Origin: Mediterranea massiliensis
GTDB taxonomy: Bacteria > Bacteroidota > Bacteroidia > Bacteroidales > Bacteroidaceae
Direction: 5' to 3'
Assembly (NCBI RefSeq): GCF_900128475.1
Contig: NZ_LT635838.1
Coordinates: 560,536 to 624,535 of the forward strand
Length of the DNA stretch: 64,000 nt
The notes beneath the pieces are model-generated. The model was not told where the DNA came from and ran no database searches. It was given only the letters and a program-made list of their open reading frames with translations. This document shows, piece after piece, positions 53,576 through 63,461 of this stretch (the first letter of the stretch is position 1; every line of letters starts with the position of its first letter). Position numbers and translations under genes: made by a program.

Positions 53576-55924
53576 ATGAATAAAATCATCAGCAAAGAAC
53601 AATTTTCAGCGAAAGTGTTCAAGTTCGAAGTGGAGGCTCCGCTCATAGCCCGCTCGCGCAAGGCCGGCCACTTCGTCATTGTCCGTGTGGACACCAAAGG
53701 CGAACGCATGCCGCTGACCATCGCCGGCGCCGACGTGCAGAAGGGTACCATCACGCTGGTCGTACAGGAAGTGGGCCTCTCGTCCACCAAGTTGTGCCAG
53801 TTGAACGAAGGCGACTACATCCTCGACGTAGTAGGTCCACTGGGACAAGCCACACACATCGAAAAGTTCGGCACCGTGGTATGTGCCGGCGGCGGTGTGG
53901 GTGTAGCCCCGATGCTACCCATCATCCAGGCCCTGAAAGAGGCGGGCAACCGCGTCATCTCTGTCCTGGCCGGACGCACCAAAGAACTGATAATTCTCGA
54001 AAATGAAGTAAGGAAGTCATCGGACGAGGTCATCATCATGACCGATGACGGCTCGTATGGCAACAAAGGACTTGTGACTGAAGGCATCGAAAGCGTCATC
54101 AAGCGCGAGAAGGTGGACAAATGCTTTGCCATAGGCCCTGCTATCATGATGAAATTCTGTTGTTTGCTGACTAAGAAATACGACATCCCCACAGACGTGT
54201 CACTGAACACCATCATGGTCGACGGAACAGGAATGTGTGGTGCCTGCCGCATCACCGTGGGCGGAAAGACCAAATTTGTCTGTGTGGACGGTCCTGAATT
54301 CGACGGTCACCAGGTGGAATGGGACGAGATGTTCAAGCGCATGGGATCGTTCAAAGACGTGGAACGTGAAGAAATGAGCCATCTGGAGGCATCTGTCTGC
54401 CATGCCGTCCCCGCTGAAGCCTCTCCAGCCGTAACGCCGGCTGCACGGCCCATGACGGACGACACCCCGATGGAAGAACTTCTCGACCGCAAAGCTCCCT
54501 GGCGTGAGGCCCTGCGCAAGAGCATGAAGCCGAAGGAACGCACCGCCATCGCCCGCTGCCCGATGAACGAACTCGACCCCGTCTACCGCGCTACCACCCG
54601 CACGGAAGAAGTAAACACAGGCTACACCAAGGAACAGGCCATGACCGAGGCCAAACGTTGTCTGGACTGTGCCAACCCCACGTGTATGCAAGGCTGCCCC
54701 GTCAGCATCAACATCCCCTCGTTCATCAAGAACGTAGAGCGCGGCGAGTTTCTCGAGGCGGCCCGCGTGCTGAAGCACACCTCTTCGCTGCCCGCCGTCT
54801 GCGGACGCGTCTGCCCGCAGGAGAAGCAGTGCGAAAGCCAGTGCATCCACCTGAAGATGAACGAACCCGCCGTAGCCATCGGCAACTTGGAGCGTTTCGT
54901 AGCCGATTATGAGCGCGAGAGCGGCAACATCATCCTGCCCGAACTGGCCCCCAAGAACGACATCAAGGTGGCCGTCGTGGGTTCGGGTCCTGCCGGACTG
55001 AGCTTTGCAGGCGACATGGTGAAGTATGGCTACGACGTCACCGTCTTCGAAGCCCTGCACGAGATTGGCGGCGTATTGAAATATGGTATCCCCGAGTTCC
55101 GCCTGCCCAACAAGATCGTGGACGTGGAAATCAACAACCTCGAGAAGATGGGCGTGAAGTTCGTCAAGGACTGCATCATCGGCAAGACCGAAAGTGTGGA
55201 AGAACTCCAGAAAGAAGGCTACAAAGGCGTATTCATCGCCTCGGGCGCCGGCCTGCCTAACTTTATGAACATCCCCGGCGAGAACAGTGTGAACATCATG
55301 TCGAGCAACGAGTACCTGACGCGCGTCAACCTGATGGACGCCTCCAATCCCGAAACCGACACCCCCATCAACCCTGCCAAACGTGTCATGGTGGTAGGTG
55401 GCGGCAACACGGCTATGGACTCCTGCCGCACAGCCAAACGCCTGGGGGCTGAAAAGGTATACATCGTCTACCGCCGCAGTGAGGCCGAAATGCCCGCCCG
55501 TTTGGAAGAGGTGAAACACGCCAAAGAAGAAGGCATCGAATTCCTCACTCTCCACAATCCCATCGAATACATTGCCGACGAGAAAGGGGCCGTAAAGCAG
55601 GTCATCCTCCAACAGATGACTTTGGGCGAGCCCGATGCCAGCGGCCGACGCAGCCCTGTCCCCATTCCTGGTGCCACCGTTACGCTTGACATCGATATGG
55701 CCGTAGTGGCCGTAGGCGTATCGCCGAACCCCATCGTACCCAAGTCCGTCAAAGGATTGGAACTGGGCCGTAAGAACACCATCGCCGTCAACGATGACAT
55801 GCAATCATCCATCCCCACCATCTATGCCGGCGGCGACATTGTGCGCGGAGGTGCCACCGTCATTCTGGCTATGGGCGACGGACGCCGTGCAGCGGCAGCC
55901 ATGCACCATCAACTGCATGGATAA
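53576..55924 (+). CDS. Fused NADH-dependent ferredoxin:NADP oxidoreductase-type protein (NfnA-NfnB / GltA-like)
   Basis: The 782-residue protein joins two modules. Residues 1-280 are an FAD/NAD-binding reductase of the dihydroorotate dehydrogenase electron-transfer type, with a 2Fe-2S cysteine set (MCGACRITVGGKTKFVCVDG). Residues 300-782 are the glutamate-synthase small-subunit-like module with two cysteine clusters (RCLDCANPTCMQGCPV and CGRVCPQEKQCE), the FAD site VGSGPAGLSFAGD and the NADPH site VVGGGNTAMDSCRTAKRLGA. Such fusions bifurcate electrons between NADPH, NADH and ferredoxin, or are annotated as glutamate synthase. No large GltB subunit is present. The fused form is common in Bacteroides. 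Confidence 0.88.
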   Translation: MNKIISKEQFSAKVFKFEVEAPLIARSRKAGHFVIVRVDTKGERMPLTIAGADVQKGTITLVVQEVGLSSTKLCQLNEGDYILDVVGPLGQATHIEKFGTVVCAGGGVGVAPMLPIIQALKEAGNRVISVLAGRTKELIILENEVRKSSDEVIIMTDDGSYGNKGLVTEGIESVIKREKVDKCFAIGPAIMMKFCCLLTKKYDIPTDVSLNTIMVDGTGMCGACRITVGGKTKFVCVDGPEFDGHQVEWDEMFKRMGSFKDVEREEMSHLEASVCHAVPAEASPAVTPAARPMTDDTPMEELLDRKAPWREALRKSMKPKERTAIARCPMNELDPVYRATTRTEEVNTGYTKEQAMTEAKRCLDCANPTCMQGCPVSINIPSFIKNVERGEFLEAARVLKHTSSLPAVCGRVCPQEKQCESQCIHLKMNEPAVAIGNLERFVADYERESGNIILPELAPKNDIKVAVVGSGPAGLSFAGDMVKYGYDVTVFEALHEIGGVLKYGIPEFRLPNKIVDVEINNLEKMGVKFVKDCIIGKTESVEELQKEGYKGVFIASGAGLPNFMNIPGENSVNIMSSNEYLTRVNLMDASNPETDTPINPAKRVMVVGGGNTAMDSCRTAKRLGAEKVYIVYRRSEAEMPARLEEVKHAKEEGIEFLTLHNPIEYIADEKGAVKQVILQQMTLGEPDASGRRSPVPIPGATVTLDIDMAVVAVGVSPNPIVPKSVKGLELGRKNTIAVNDDMQSSIPTIYAGGDIVRGGATVILAMGDGRRAAAAMHHQLHG

Positions 55925-55970
55925 GCCCTGCCCTTGACCACAAAAATTGCAGGCCACATCCACCTGCACG

Positions 55971-56025
55971 AAGCTGTGCCACAACGTAGAAGCCTATCCG
56001 CTTCCACGCTTGGCACAGCTTTTTT
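55971..56025 (+). terminator. Terminator of the NfnAB-type gene
   Basis: AAGCTGTGCCA (55971-55981) pairs with TGGCACAGCTT (56011-56021), followed by TTTTT. Confidence 0.8.
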
Positions 56026-56064
56026 GATGATTACATTCCTCTTCACATGCATTTACTTATTATA

Positions 56065-57097
56065 ACGTGAGTTCGAAATAAGAATCAGAAGATAGCCAGT
56101 TGCCCGTCATTGATAAAGTTCACATCAATGGCGGGCTTCTTCTCAAAAAAACAGTATGCCGCGATAGCAGACAGCGTATTTGCAATGAAGTTATTGAATG
56201 AACGGTGTCTGGAATGCTCTATCTGCGCAATGTTCTTCAGTTCGTCATTGACCGTTTCAATCAAGGCTCTTTTTCTGAGCAGGATCTTGTCGGCGATGCT
56301 CATCAGTGAATTTTTCATATTGTTTTTGACCTTGGTGACAAGTTGTATGCCGTTAAGGAAAAGATTCTCGAACAGAGCCTGGCCAATATATCCTTTGTCG
56401 GCACATAATTTCCCCTTTATGTTTTCCAGGAACCGGCCTTGCTTCAGAGGCTCGCGGTCATCCACGTTTCCGGGAGTGAGCGTGAAATTCAGGATTTCGC
56501 CCTTGTCATTGATTATCAGGTGCAATTTGAATCCGAAGAACCAACCCATGGAACTTCTCCCACGCTCGGCAAGCCCCTCAAATGTTTTGTGAATCAATAT
56601 ACGTTGGTTGCGACAGACACGCAGGACTGTAGAATCGACAAAACTGATGCCGGTACATGTCCCCAACAGGACTTTCTTGATGAAAATGGTCAGGGGGAGC
56701 AGTAATTCCTTCTCCAGTTCCACAAAACGGTTATAGGAAACCTGTCTCGGGAAAAGGTGCTTCAGATGTTTGCAGACATATTCCTTGTAATAATGCTTGA
56801 AGCAGCGGAAACCGCCCGAGTGAAACAGGATAAGAATCACCATAATCTCTGCATCGCTCATACGGTTAGGCTTGTTACGATGTCTAGCCTTCTTGTCTTC
56901 AATCATATATTTTTCTTGTTGCAACGCAAATTCCTTGCAAAAATCATCGGCCATACAATAAATTTCCGTAATTTTAGACTCTGAGAACATAGCGGTAATC
57001 GTTTAAATGTTATAATTGAGTACTATAAATTTAATACTTTTATCGCTATGTTTCTAATTTTCAATGAGATATTTATTTACTTATATCGAATTCACGT
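56065..57097 (-). mobile_element. IS982-family insertion sequence, complete with target duplication
   Basis: The terminal inverted repeats are ACGTGAGTTCGAAATAAG (56065-56082) and the complement at 57080-57097 (two mismatches). A direct duplication of TATTATA flanks it (56058-56064 and 57098-57104); adjoining bases make 7 or 8 bp possible. The element is 1033 bp with one transposase gene. It sits between the NfnAB terminator and the next promoter and disrupts no gene. Confidence 0.9.
56085..56990 (-). CDS. IS982-family transposase
   Basis: The 301-residue transposase has the DDE motif segments SFVDSTVLRVCRNQR (first Asp), LCADKGYIGQ (second Asp) and KRALIETVNDELKN (Glu). It is full length and has no frameshift, so it may be active. 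Both ends of the element are intact. Confidence 0.9.
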   Translation of the reverse strand: MFSESKITEIYCMADDFCKEFALQQEKYMIEDKKARHRNKPNRMSDAEIMVILILFHSGGFRCFKHYYKEYVCKHLKHLFPRQVSYNRFVELEKELLLPLTIFIKKVLLGTCTGISFVDSTVLRVCRNQRILIHKTFEGLAERGRSSMGWFFGFKLHLIINDKGEILNFTLTPGNVDDREPLKQGRFLENIKGKLCADKGYIGQALFENLFLNGIQLVTKVKNNMKNSLMSIADKILLRKRALIETVNDELKNIAQIEHSRHRSFNNFIANTLSAIAAYCFFEKKPAIDVNFINDGQLAIF

Positions 57098-57260
57098 TAT
57101 TATAACAATATGACACAAGCGCACCCTATTTTATTACAATTATGCTACAAAATAAAGAATAACCATCCATTTTCACACCTTAATTTTGATTTATATCAAG
57201 AAATGACATTCCCAACAGCACTTTTCCCCTTATTTGTTTTTATGTTATAAAACATGCCCG

Positions 57261-57268
57261 TATATTTG
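57261..57268 (+). promoter_or_regulatory. -7 box (TATATTTG) of the small secreted protein gene
   Basis: Matches TAnnTTTG. The start at 57362 is 93 bp downstream. The IS982 element ends 164 bp upstream. Confidence 0.5.
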
Positions 57269-57361
57269 CATCGGTAAAAAGAAAGAGACCTGACACAAAG
57301 TCAAGTTTCAATAGGTATTAGCATTTAAAGATTAGTTTTTTAGGATTAACAACAAAGCATT

Positions 57362-57721
57362 ATGAAACGTTTAGGATTAACATTAGCGGCAGCATTCTGC
57401 CTGACAGCTGCAACTTTTGCAGCAGGTAACCAACCGGTAGTTGAATCAGCCAAGTGGGATGGCAACATCAATGTATCCAAGCTGAGCAAGTACTTGAACC
57501 TGGACAGCAAGCAACACGAAGAAGTGGCCAACATCTGCGAATTCTTCAACGCCGAAATGTCGCGTGCAACATCTTCCAAGAAAAACCGCGAACAATTGTT
57601 GCGCAACGCTGTATATGGTAACCTGAAGCTGATGAAAAAGACTTTGGATGAAAAGCAGTATGCTGACTACACCAAAGTACTGAATGTAACTTTGCGCAAC
57701 AAAGGTATTGACATCAAGTAA
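57362..57721 (+). CDS. Small secreted protein of unknown function
   Basis: The 119-residue protein has a signal peptide (MKRLGLTLAAAFCLTAATFA) and a helical, Lys-rich mature part (LSKYLNLDSKQHEEVANICEF). I recognise no named domain; the helical periplasmic character is loosely like Spy/CpxP chaperones but without their LTxxQ motif. It converges on a LytTR regulator gene. A strong terminator follows. Confidence 0.65.
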   Translation: MKRLGLTLAAAFCLTAATFAAGNQPVVESAKWDGNINVSKLSKYLNLDSKQHEEVANICEFFNAEMSRATSSKKNREQLLRNAVYGNLKLMKKTLDEKQYADYTKVLNVTLRNKGIDIK

Positions 57722-57765
57722 ATATCCGTTCCCTTTGAGGATATGATATAAACTCACATAAAAAG

Positions 57766-57800
57766 AAAGCGTTGGAGGCATTTCTCCAACGCTTTTTTTT
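57766..57800 (+). terminator. Terminator of the small secreted protein gene
   Basis: AAAGCGTTGGAG pairs with CTCCAACGCTTT, followed by a T run. Confidence 0.85.
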
Positions 57801-57871
57801 CGTCAAGCACCGTCATCAAAGCAACGATGCGGACTCCCTAACCAATATATAGATAATTGGCCGTCCTACTT

Positions 57872-58621
57872 TCACAAGCAAAAACGTTCCTGCAATTCTT
57901 TCTTGTATTTTTTGGAGACCTGCAACTCCGTTACCCGATCAAAAGGCGGATACAGCAGGCAGTGATTATCCTTAATGAGCATCAGATAATCTATGTTGAT
58001 GATGTAAGATTGATGAATCTGAACAAACCTGGGAAGACTATGCACAATCTGCTCGGCCGTCATGCCCCGACGCAAAGTCAAAGGCGGCTCGTTATTCAGA
58101 ATCACTTCCCACAATTTACGCTCTGACGAATAGCGGAAAAAACCAATTTCACCAGTCCGCAACACCCGCATATCGTTAGTGGGGGTATAGACCATAAACG
58201 TCTCACTGACCGAAGGAGTGACAGGAGTCGAGATTGTCCGCTGTCCCATCTGCATCTGTTGCAGAAAACGCTTCAGGATATCCTCCAAGTCCTGGTGCTG
58301 GAATGGTTTCAGCAGATAGTCGAAGGCCGACTCACGGATGGCTTGTATCATGTATTTGTCATACGCTGTATAGAACACGACCCTCATGTTCCAGACAATG
58401 CTGTCGCGGATGTCCTGCAAAAGTTCCATACCGGTCATATCAGGCATTTCAACATCCAAGAATAACAATTCAGGATGGACCTTGTCTATCAACCGCTTGG
58501 CCAGACGCGCATTCCGGGCCACACCCTCCACCGAGAATTCAGGCTTCGCCTTCAATTCGAGCGCCAGATTGTCCGCAGCAATTTCGTCGTCGTCCACTAT
58601 AACTACCTTATATGTATACAT
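57872..58621 (-). CDS. LytTR-family response regulator
   Basis: From MYTYKVVIVDDDE at 58621 the product has 249 residues; the frame extends 18 codons further but that part lacks the receiver start. Receiver domain: DDD near the start, LLFLDVEMPDMTG with the phosphorylated Asp, and the conserved Lys in DYLLKPF. LytTR DNA-binding domain from about 145 (LRTGEIGFFRYSSERK, FVQIHQSYIINIDYL). It is downstream of the sensor kinase on the same strand, with a 137-bp gap. Confidence 0.92.
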   Translation of the reverse strand: MYTYKVVIVDDDEIAADNLALELKAKPEFSVEGVARNARLAKRLIDKVHPELLFLDVEMPDMTGMELLQDIRDSIVWNMRVVFYTAYDKYMIQAIRESAFDYLLKPFQHQDLEDILKRFLQQMQMGQRTISTPVTPSVSETFMVYTPTNDMRVLRTGEIGFFRYSSERKLWEVILNNEPPLTLRRGMTAEQIVHSLPRFVQIHQSYIINIDYLMLIKDNHCLLYPPFDRVTELQVSKKYKKELQERFCL

Positions 58622-58758
58622 GTAATATCTACTTGTTTTCGAAGCGAATATAAGAATTTTATTACGGATAAACAAAATTTAAAACACCGGCTTCGTACTA
58701 TCCGTCAAAAATCCTATATTATTCTATCAAAAAACAGGATTATCCTTACATTCTTTTT

Positions 58759-60804
58759 TTACAGGCGATAATCATAATCCGGCGGCAAGAGGAACGAGAC
58801 CCGACAGCCCACACTGCCATCCGGCAAATTTACATTGTGCACCGACACATCGATTTCCTGACGATTCTTGGCATTCAATATCTGGATGGTCTGCATGATG
58901 ACCTTCATGCCCGTACCCGTTCCCCGATTCCGACTGCTGAGACGATAGCCTCCGCCATTATCGGTGATACGGATAGCCACACCGCCCGACGGATGGCGGT
59001 CAATGTCTATCCAGAGGTTACGGTCACCGTCCTTCCCGCTCAGGGCATGCTTCACGGCATTCTCTACCGGTATCTGGATGAGCATGGAAGGCAGCAGCAC
59101 CTGCGAAGGAGACACGTCATCGGCCACTCGGATGGTCGGATGGAACAAAGCTCCCAACGAGCGGCGTTCCAGTTCAATGTAGGTTTTCACGAAATCAAGC
59201 TCCTCTTCCAGGGTTACACACACCTGTTCTGCCAATTCCAAATTACGCCTCATCAACTTGACCAGTGAAGCCAGTTCCGTCTTTTCCGCCTCCTGCTTGC
59301 GCGACAGCATCTCCTGGTTCAGTACATTGAAAATGAAGTGTGGAGACAGACGGTTACGGATATTTTCCAACCTCAGCGACGACACCATGCGCCGGTTCTC
59401 GGCCTGCATCAGTGCCCTTTTCTTTTTATTGTACAGATAAAGGAAAACCGCCAGCAGCAGGCAGACAACGGCTACCATGGCCACAATCAATTGTGTCTGA
59501 CGAAGCTGCAACACCTGGTTCTCGGCCTCACGTATCATGATCCGATGGCTCAACAGCGTAGAATCCTGCTGATAGCGCAGAGCCAAGTCGGCCGTATGCA
59601 TACGCACCCGTTCGCTACGGATGGAGTCGTCCAAGCGCAGGTTGTTCTTCTGGTAAAGGTATGCCTGGCGGAAGTCGCCCGTTTCTTCGTAATATTGCTG
59701 CAGATAACGGTTGCGGATATGTACCATGTCCGGATCGATGTCGGCAGGCGTCACTCCATGCGCCAGCACCTCGTATGCACGCGGGAAGTCCTTTCGTAGC
59801 AAAGCCATTTCGACGGTCTGCGTATCGAGATAGTAAAGAGCGGTCGTATGGCCGATGCGTTCGAAGAAGGGACGGCATTCGTTCATGTACCGGGCCGCAG
59901 AATCGGGCATCGCCAGTTGCAGGAAACAATCGCTCAAATTCAGACGCCCCAGGTTCAGCTCGAAAATCATGTCGGGATAGCTTCCAGCCAGATGGATGAG
60001 TTTTCGGAAGTAAGTCATGGCTGTCCGGTTGTCTCCCCGATAATAATATGAGGTACCCCGGTTGTTCAGATAGATGTATTTTTCATACGGAAGCATGTGG
60101 TCATACTCCTTACCTGCCAGATTATAGTAATGGTCACACTGGTCAAAATCACGCAAAGCCACATAGACCTGGGCCAGACCATAGTAGATGGGAGTACGCC
60201 GCTCCGAAGGCAACTGCAAGGAGTCGCAGAGCAATAAAGCCCTTCTGTACCACATGGCTCCCTCGTCCAGACGCCCCAAACGGTTGCAGGCGTCGGCCAG
60301 ATTCATCAGGATATCCGGGACCCCGTCGGTACGCGTTCCTTTCATCCGCCATTCGTAAGCCTGCTGGAAAGCCAGCTTGGCCGAGTCCATATAACCTGTC
60401 CGCCCCCAAAGATTACCCTTCATGTTCAGGCATTCCGACTTCAAGTCGGCCAAAGCAGGCGAGAAAGGCCGATGTGCCACAAAATCGTCTATTTTGCGGG
60501 CCACCAGCCAGGCCGAATCCATCTGCGATGTCATCAGATAGGTCTTCAGTGTCAGCGACAGATAGTCATACTTCACCAGGCTGTCGTGTGCCTCTTCCAT
60601 CCGCTTCAGAGCTTCGGACCTCATCCAGCGGGGAGCTGTCGAAATGGAGTCGGCATGTCGGGCAAAGAACTGCTCGAAGGCTTCCAACTCCGACTGGCTG
60701 TTCCCTCTGTCCTGCTGTGTACACGAAAGGAAGCCTATCGCAACCAGCAGCCAGCAGAAATAAAATATCGTTCTCAACCGCCTTTTCATATTTTGTTTTA
60801 TCAA
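58759..60804 (-). CDS. Lipoprotein-type TPR sensor histidine kinase of the LytS class
   Basis: The 681-residue protein has a lipoprotein-like signal (IGFLSC), a TPR-rich periplasmic sensor region (about 40-420), one membrane helix (VAMVAVVCLLLAVFLYLY), and a cytoplasmic His_kinase domain with LSPHFIFNVLNQEML, followed by an HATPase domain (ENAVKHAL, ITDNGGGYRLSSRNRGTG). It phosphorylates the neighbouring LytTR regulator. The signal it senses is unknown; an internal ATG at 60789 is an alternative start. Confidence 0.9.
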   Translation of the reverse strand: MIKQNMKRRLRTIFYFCWLLVAIGFLSCTQQDRGNSQSELEAFEQFFARHADSISTAPRWMRSEALKRMEEAHDSLVKYDYLSLTLKTYLMTSQMDSAWLVARKIDDFVAHRPFSPALADLKSECLNMKGNLWGRTGYMDSAKLAFQQAYEWRMKGTRTDGVPDILMNLADACNRLGRLDEGAMWYRRALLLCDSLQLPSERRTPIYYGLAQVYVALRDFDQCDHYYNLAGKEYDHMLPYEKYIYLNNRGTSYYYRGDNRTAMTYFRKLIHLAGSYPDMIFELNLGRLNLSDCFLQLAMPDSAARYMNECRPFFERIGHTTALYYLDTQTVEMALLRKDFPRAYEVLAHGVTPADIDPDMVHIRNRYLQQYYEETGDFRQAYLYQKNNLRLDDSIRSERVRMHTADLALRYQQDSTLLSHRIMIREAENQVLQLRQTQLIVAMVAVVCLLLAVFLYLYNKKKRALMQAENRRMVSSLRLENIRNRLSPHFIFNVLNQEMLSRKQEAEKTELASLVKLMRRNLELAEQVCVTLEEELDFVKTYIELERRSLGALFHPTIRVADDVSPSQVLLPSMLIQIPVENAVKHALSGKDGDRNLWIDIDRHPSGGVAIRITDNGGGYRLSSRNRGTGTGMKVIMQTIQILNAKNRQEIDVSVHNVNLPDGSVGCRVSFLLPPDYDYRL

Positions 60805-61034
60805 GTGCTCTTGTCAAAAAACTATTGCAAAAGTAACCCTTTTCCAACAATAACGGCAAAAAGGAAAGAATAATCTTATACCTGTAACCTGTAAAAACTC
60901 ATCCGGATAGCAACGAAAACCCATAAACAGAAGATTGGGACGTTGCCAAGATAAGAAGAATCCGCCAAACGGCCAAATGTCCACGCCAAAACCAAAAAAG
61001 CAGGGACGGACTTCCTTTAATGGAATAAAATGCC

Positions 61035-61042
61035 TACTTTTG
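61035..61042 (+). promoter_or_regulatory. -7 box (TACTTTTG) of the tsaC-clc-fmt operon
   Basis: Matches TAnnTTTG, 31 bp before the start at 61074. No clean -33 box is seen. Confidence 0.5.
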
Positions 61043-61073
61043 CGTAAGAATCACTTTAAACGGACTTTACAAG

Positions 61074-61637
61074 ATGAACGAAGAGATAAAGAAAGCCTGC
61101 CAGGTGATGCGCGAGGGCGGAGTGATACTCTACCCCACGGACACCATCTGGGGCATCGGATGCGACGCCACCAACGAGGAGGCCGTGCGCCGCGTGTACG
61201 AAATCAAGCACAGGGCCGACAGCAAGGCCATGCTGGTGCTGGTCGATTCGGCCGTCAAGGTAGACTTCTACGTACAGGATGTACCCGAAGTGGCCTGGGA
61301 CCTCATCGAACTGGCCGACAAGCCGCTGACCATCATCTACTCGGGCGCCCGCAACCTGGCCCCCAACCTCCTGGCCGAAGACGGTAGCGTGGGCATCCGC
61401 GTCACAGGTGAGGAATTCTCCAAGCGCCTGTGCCAGCAGTTCCGCAAGGCCATCGTTTCTACGTCAGCCAATGTCAGCGGACAGCCTTCGCCACAGAACT
61501 TCAGTGAAATCAGCGAAGAAATCAAGTCGGCCGTTGACTATATCGTAGACTACCGCCGCGAAGAGACCGGCAAAGCCAAACCGTCGAGCATCATCAAGTT
61601 GGACAAAGGCGGTGTCATAAAAATCATCAGACAATAA
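61074..61637 (+). CDS. tsaC: L-threonylcarbamoyladenylate synthase (YrdC/Sua5 family)
   Basis: The 187-residue protein has VILYPTDTIWGIGCDATNE, then YEIKHRADSKAMLVLVDS, and the SVGIRVTGEEFSKRL and VSTSANVSGQPSP blocks of the YrdC domain. It makes threonylcarbamoyl-AMP for the t6A37 modification of tRNAs reading ANN codons. It lacks the Sua5 extension. A ClC gene follows 5 bp later, so the genes are cotranscribed. Confidence 0.93.
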   Translation: MNEEIKKACQVMREGGVILYPTDTIWGIGCDATNEEAVRRVYEIKHRADSKAMLVLVDSAVKVDFYVQDVPEVAWDLIELADKPLTIIYSGARNLAPNLLAEDGSVGIRVTGEEFSKRLCQQFRKAIVSTSANVSGQPSPQNFSEISEEIKSAVDYIVDYRREETGKAKPSSIIKLDKGGVIKIIRQ

Positions 61638-61642
61638 AAAGC

Positions 61643-63433
61643 ATGAAGGGAGAACGGAAAAATCTGCTGCAGCGGCTCCTCGTCTGGCGCGAGAAGAACA
61701 TCAAGGAAAAACGGTTCATCCTGATACTCAGCTTCCTGGTTGGTATCTTCACGGCCCTGGCCGCCCTGATACTGAAGATGCTGATACACTGGATACAGAC
61801 CTTCCTGACGGAAAACTTCAACACGACCGAGGCCAACTACCTGTACCTGGTCTACCCCGTAGTGGGTATTTTCCTGGCCGGGCTGTTTGTCCGCTATGTG
61901 GTGAAGGACGATATCAGCCACGGAGTCACCAAGATTCTGTATGCCATCTCGCGCCGTCAGGGACGTATCAAGCGGCACAACACGTGGTCGTCCATCATCG
62001 CCAGCTCCATCACCATCGGATTCGGCGGTTCGGTAGGAGCCGAGGCCCCCATCGTGCTGACCGGCTCGGCCATCGGTTCCAACCTGGGCAGTATCTTCAA
62101 GATGGAGCACCGCACACTGATGCTGCTCGTGGGCTGTGGCGCGGCAGGTGCGGTGGCCGGCATCTTCAAGGCGCCCATCGCCGGACTGGTCTTCACGCTG
62201 GAAGTGCTGATGATAGACCTCACCATGTCGTCGCTGCTCCCCCTGCTGATATCGGCCGTGACGGCCGCCACGGTGTCCTACGTCGTGACGGGACAGGAGG
62301 CCATGTTCCAGTTCCACCTGGACCAGCCCTTCGAACTGAGTCGCATTCCCTACGTCATCATGCTGGGCATCTTCTGCGGACTCATTTCACTGTACTTCAC
62401 CCGTGCCATGAACTCGGTGGAAGGCGTTTTCGGCCGGCTCAAGAAGCCTTATAAGAAACTGATGGTGGGCGGTGCCATGCTGAGCATCCTCATCTTTCTC
62501 TTCCCTCCGCTTTACGGCGAAGGCTACGACACCATCGAACTGCTGCTCAACGGCACGACCAATGCCGAATGGGACACGGTGATGAACAACTCCTTCTTCT
62601 ACGGTCACGGCGACCTGCTGCTCGTCTACCTGATGCTCATCATCCTCTTCAAGGTATTTGCCTCGAGCGCCACCAACGGCGGCGGCGGTTGCGGCGGTAT
62701 CTTCGCCCCCTCACTTTATCTGGGCTGTATCGCAGGCTTCGTCTTCTCCCACTTCAGCAACGAGTTCGACGTGACGGCCTACCTGCCCGAGAAGAACTTC
62801 GCTCTGATGGGCATGGCAGGCGTGATGAGCGGCGTGATGCACGCCCCGCTGACAGGTGTCTTCCTCATCGCCGAACTCACGGGTGGCTACGACCTGTTCC
62901 TGCCGCTGATGATTGTATCTGTCAGCGCATACCTCACCATCATCGTCTTCGAGCCCCACAGCATCTACTCCATGCGTCTGGCCAAGAAGGGCGAACTGCT
63001 GACCCACCACAAGGACAAGGCCGTACTGACCCTGATGAAGGTGGAGAACGTAGTGGAGAAAGACTTTGTCGTGGTCCATCCCGAAATGGACTTGGGTGAA
63101 ATGGTGCGGGCCATCTCGAAGTCGAAACGCAACATCTTCCCCGTCACCGACCAGGAAGGCAAGCTGTTGGGCATTGTCCGGCTGGACGACATCCGCAACA
63201 TCATGTTCCGCCAGGAACTGTACCACCGCTTCACAGTGAGCAAGTTCATGACCTCAGCCCCCGGCCGCCTCTACGACACGGACAACATGGAGCAGGTGAT
63301 GCAGACCTTCGACGACACCCAGGCCTGGAATCTGCCCGTCGTCGACCAGGAAGGCAAGTACCTGGGCTTCGTCTCGAAATCGAAGATATTCAATTCGTAC
63401 CGCGAGGTACTGGTACACTTCTCGGACGAGTGA
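61643..63433 (+). CDS. ClC-family chloride channel/antiporter with two CBS domains
   Basis: The 596-residue protein has the ClC core (about 30-430) with GSVGAEAPIV in place of the usual G-R-E-G-P selectivity loop (Glu kept), and GGGCGGIFAPSLYLGC, the second selectivity motif. Two CBS domains follow (about 455-590), with VVHPEMDLGEMVRAI and the segment around YDTDNMEQVMQTF. Whether it is a channel or a Cl-/H+ exchanger cannot be settled by eye. It lies between tsaC and fmt. Confidence 0.92.
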   Translation: MKGERKNLLQRLLVWREKNIKEKRFILILSFLVGIFTALAALILKMLIHWIQTFLTENFNTTEANYLYLVYPVVGIFLAGLFVRYVVKDDISHGVTKILYAISRRQGRIKRHNTWSSIIASSITIGFGGSVGAEAPIVLTGSAIGSNLGSIFKMEHRTLMLLVGCGAAGAVAGIFKAPIAGLVFTLEVLMIDLTMSSLLPLLISAVTAATVSYVVTGQEAMFQFHLDQPFELSRIPYVIMLGIFCGLISLYFTRAMNSVEGVFGRLKKPYKKLMVGGAMLSILIFLFPPLYGEGYDTIELLLNGTTNAEWDTVMNNSFFYGHGDLLLVYLMLIILFKVFASSATNGGGGCGGIFAPSLYLGCIAGFVFSHFSNEFDVTAYLPEKNFALMGMAGVMSGVMHAPLTGVFLIAELTGGYDLFLPLMIVSVSAYLTIIVFEPHSIYSMRLAKKGELLTHHKDKAVLTLMKVENVVEKDFVVVHPEMDLGEMVRAISKSKRNIFPVTDQEGKLLGIVRLDDIRNIMFRQELYHRFTVSKFMTSAPGRLYDTDNMEQVMQTFDDTQAWNLPVVDQEGKYLGFVSKSKIFNSYREVLVHFSDE

Positions 63434-63461
63434 CCACTGAAGAGATATTCCCAAACGATAA

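Noticed and set aside
54200..55804. A 534-codon frame antisense to the NfnAB-type gene
   Set aside because: Shadow of a gene whose cysteine and nucleotide-binding motifs are all in the + frame.
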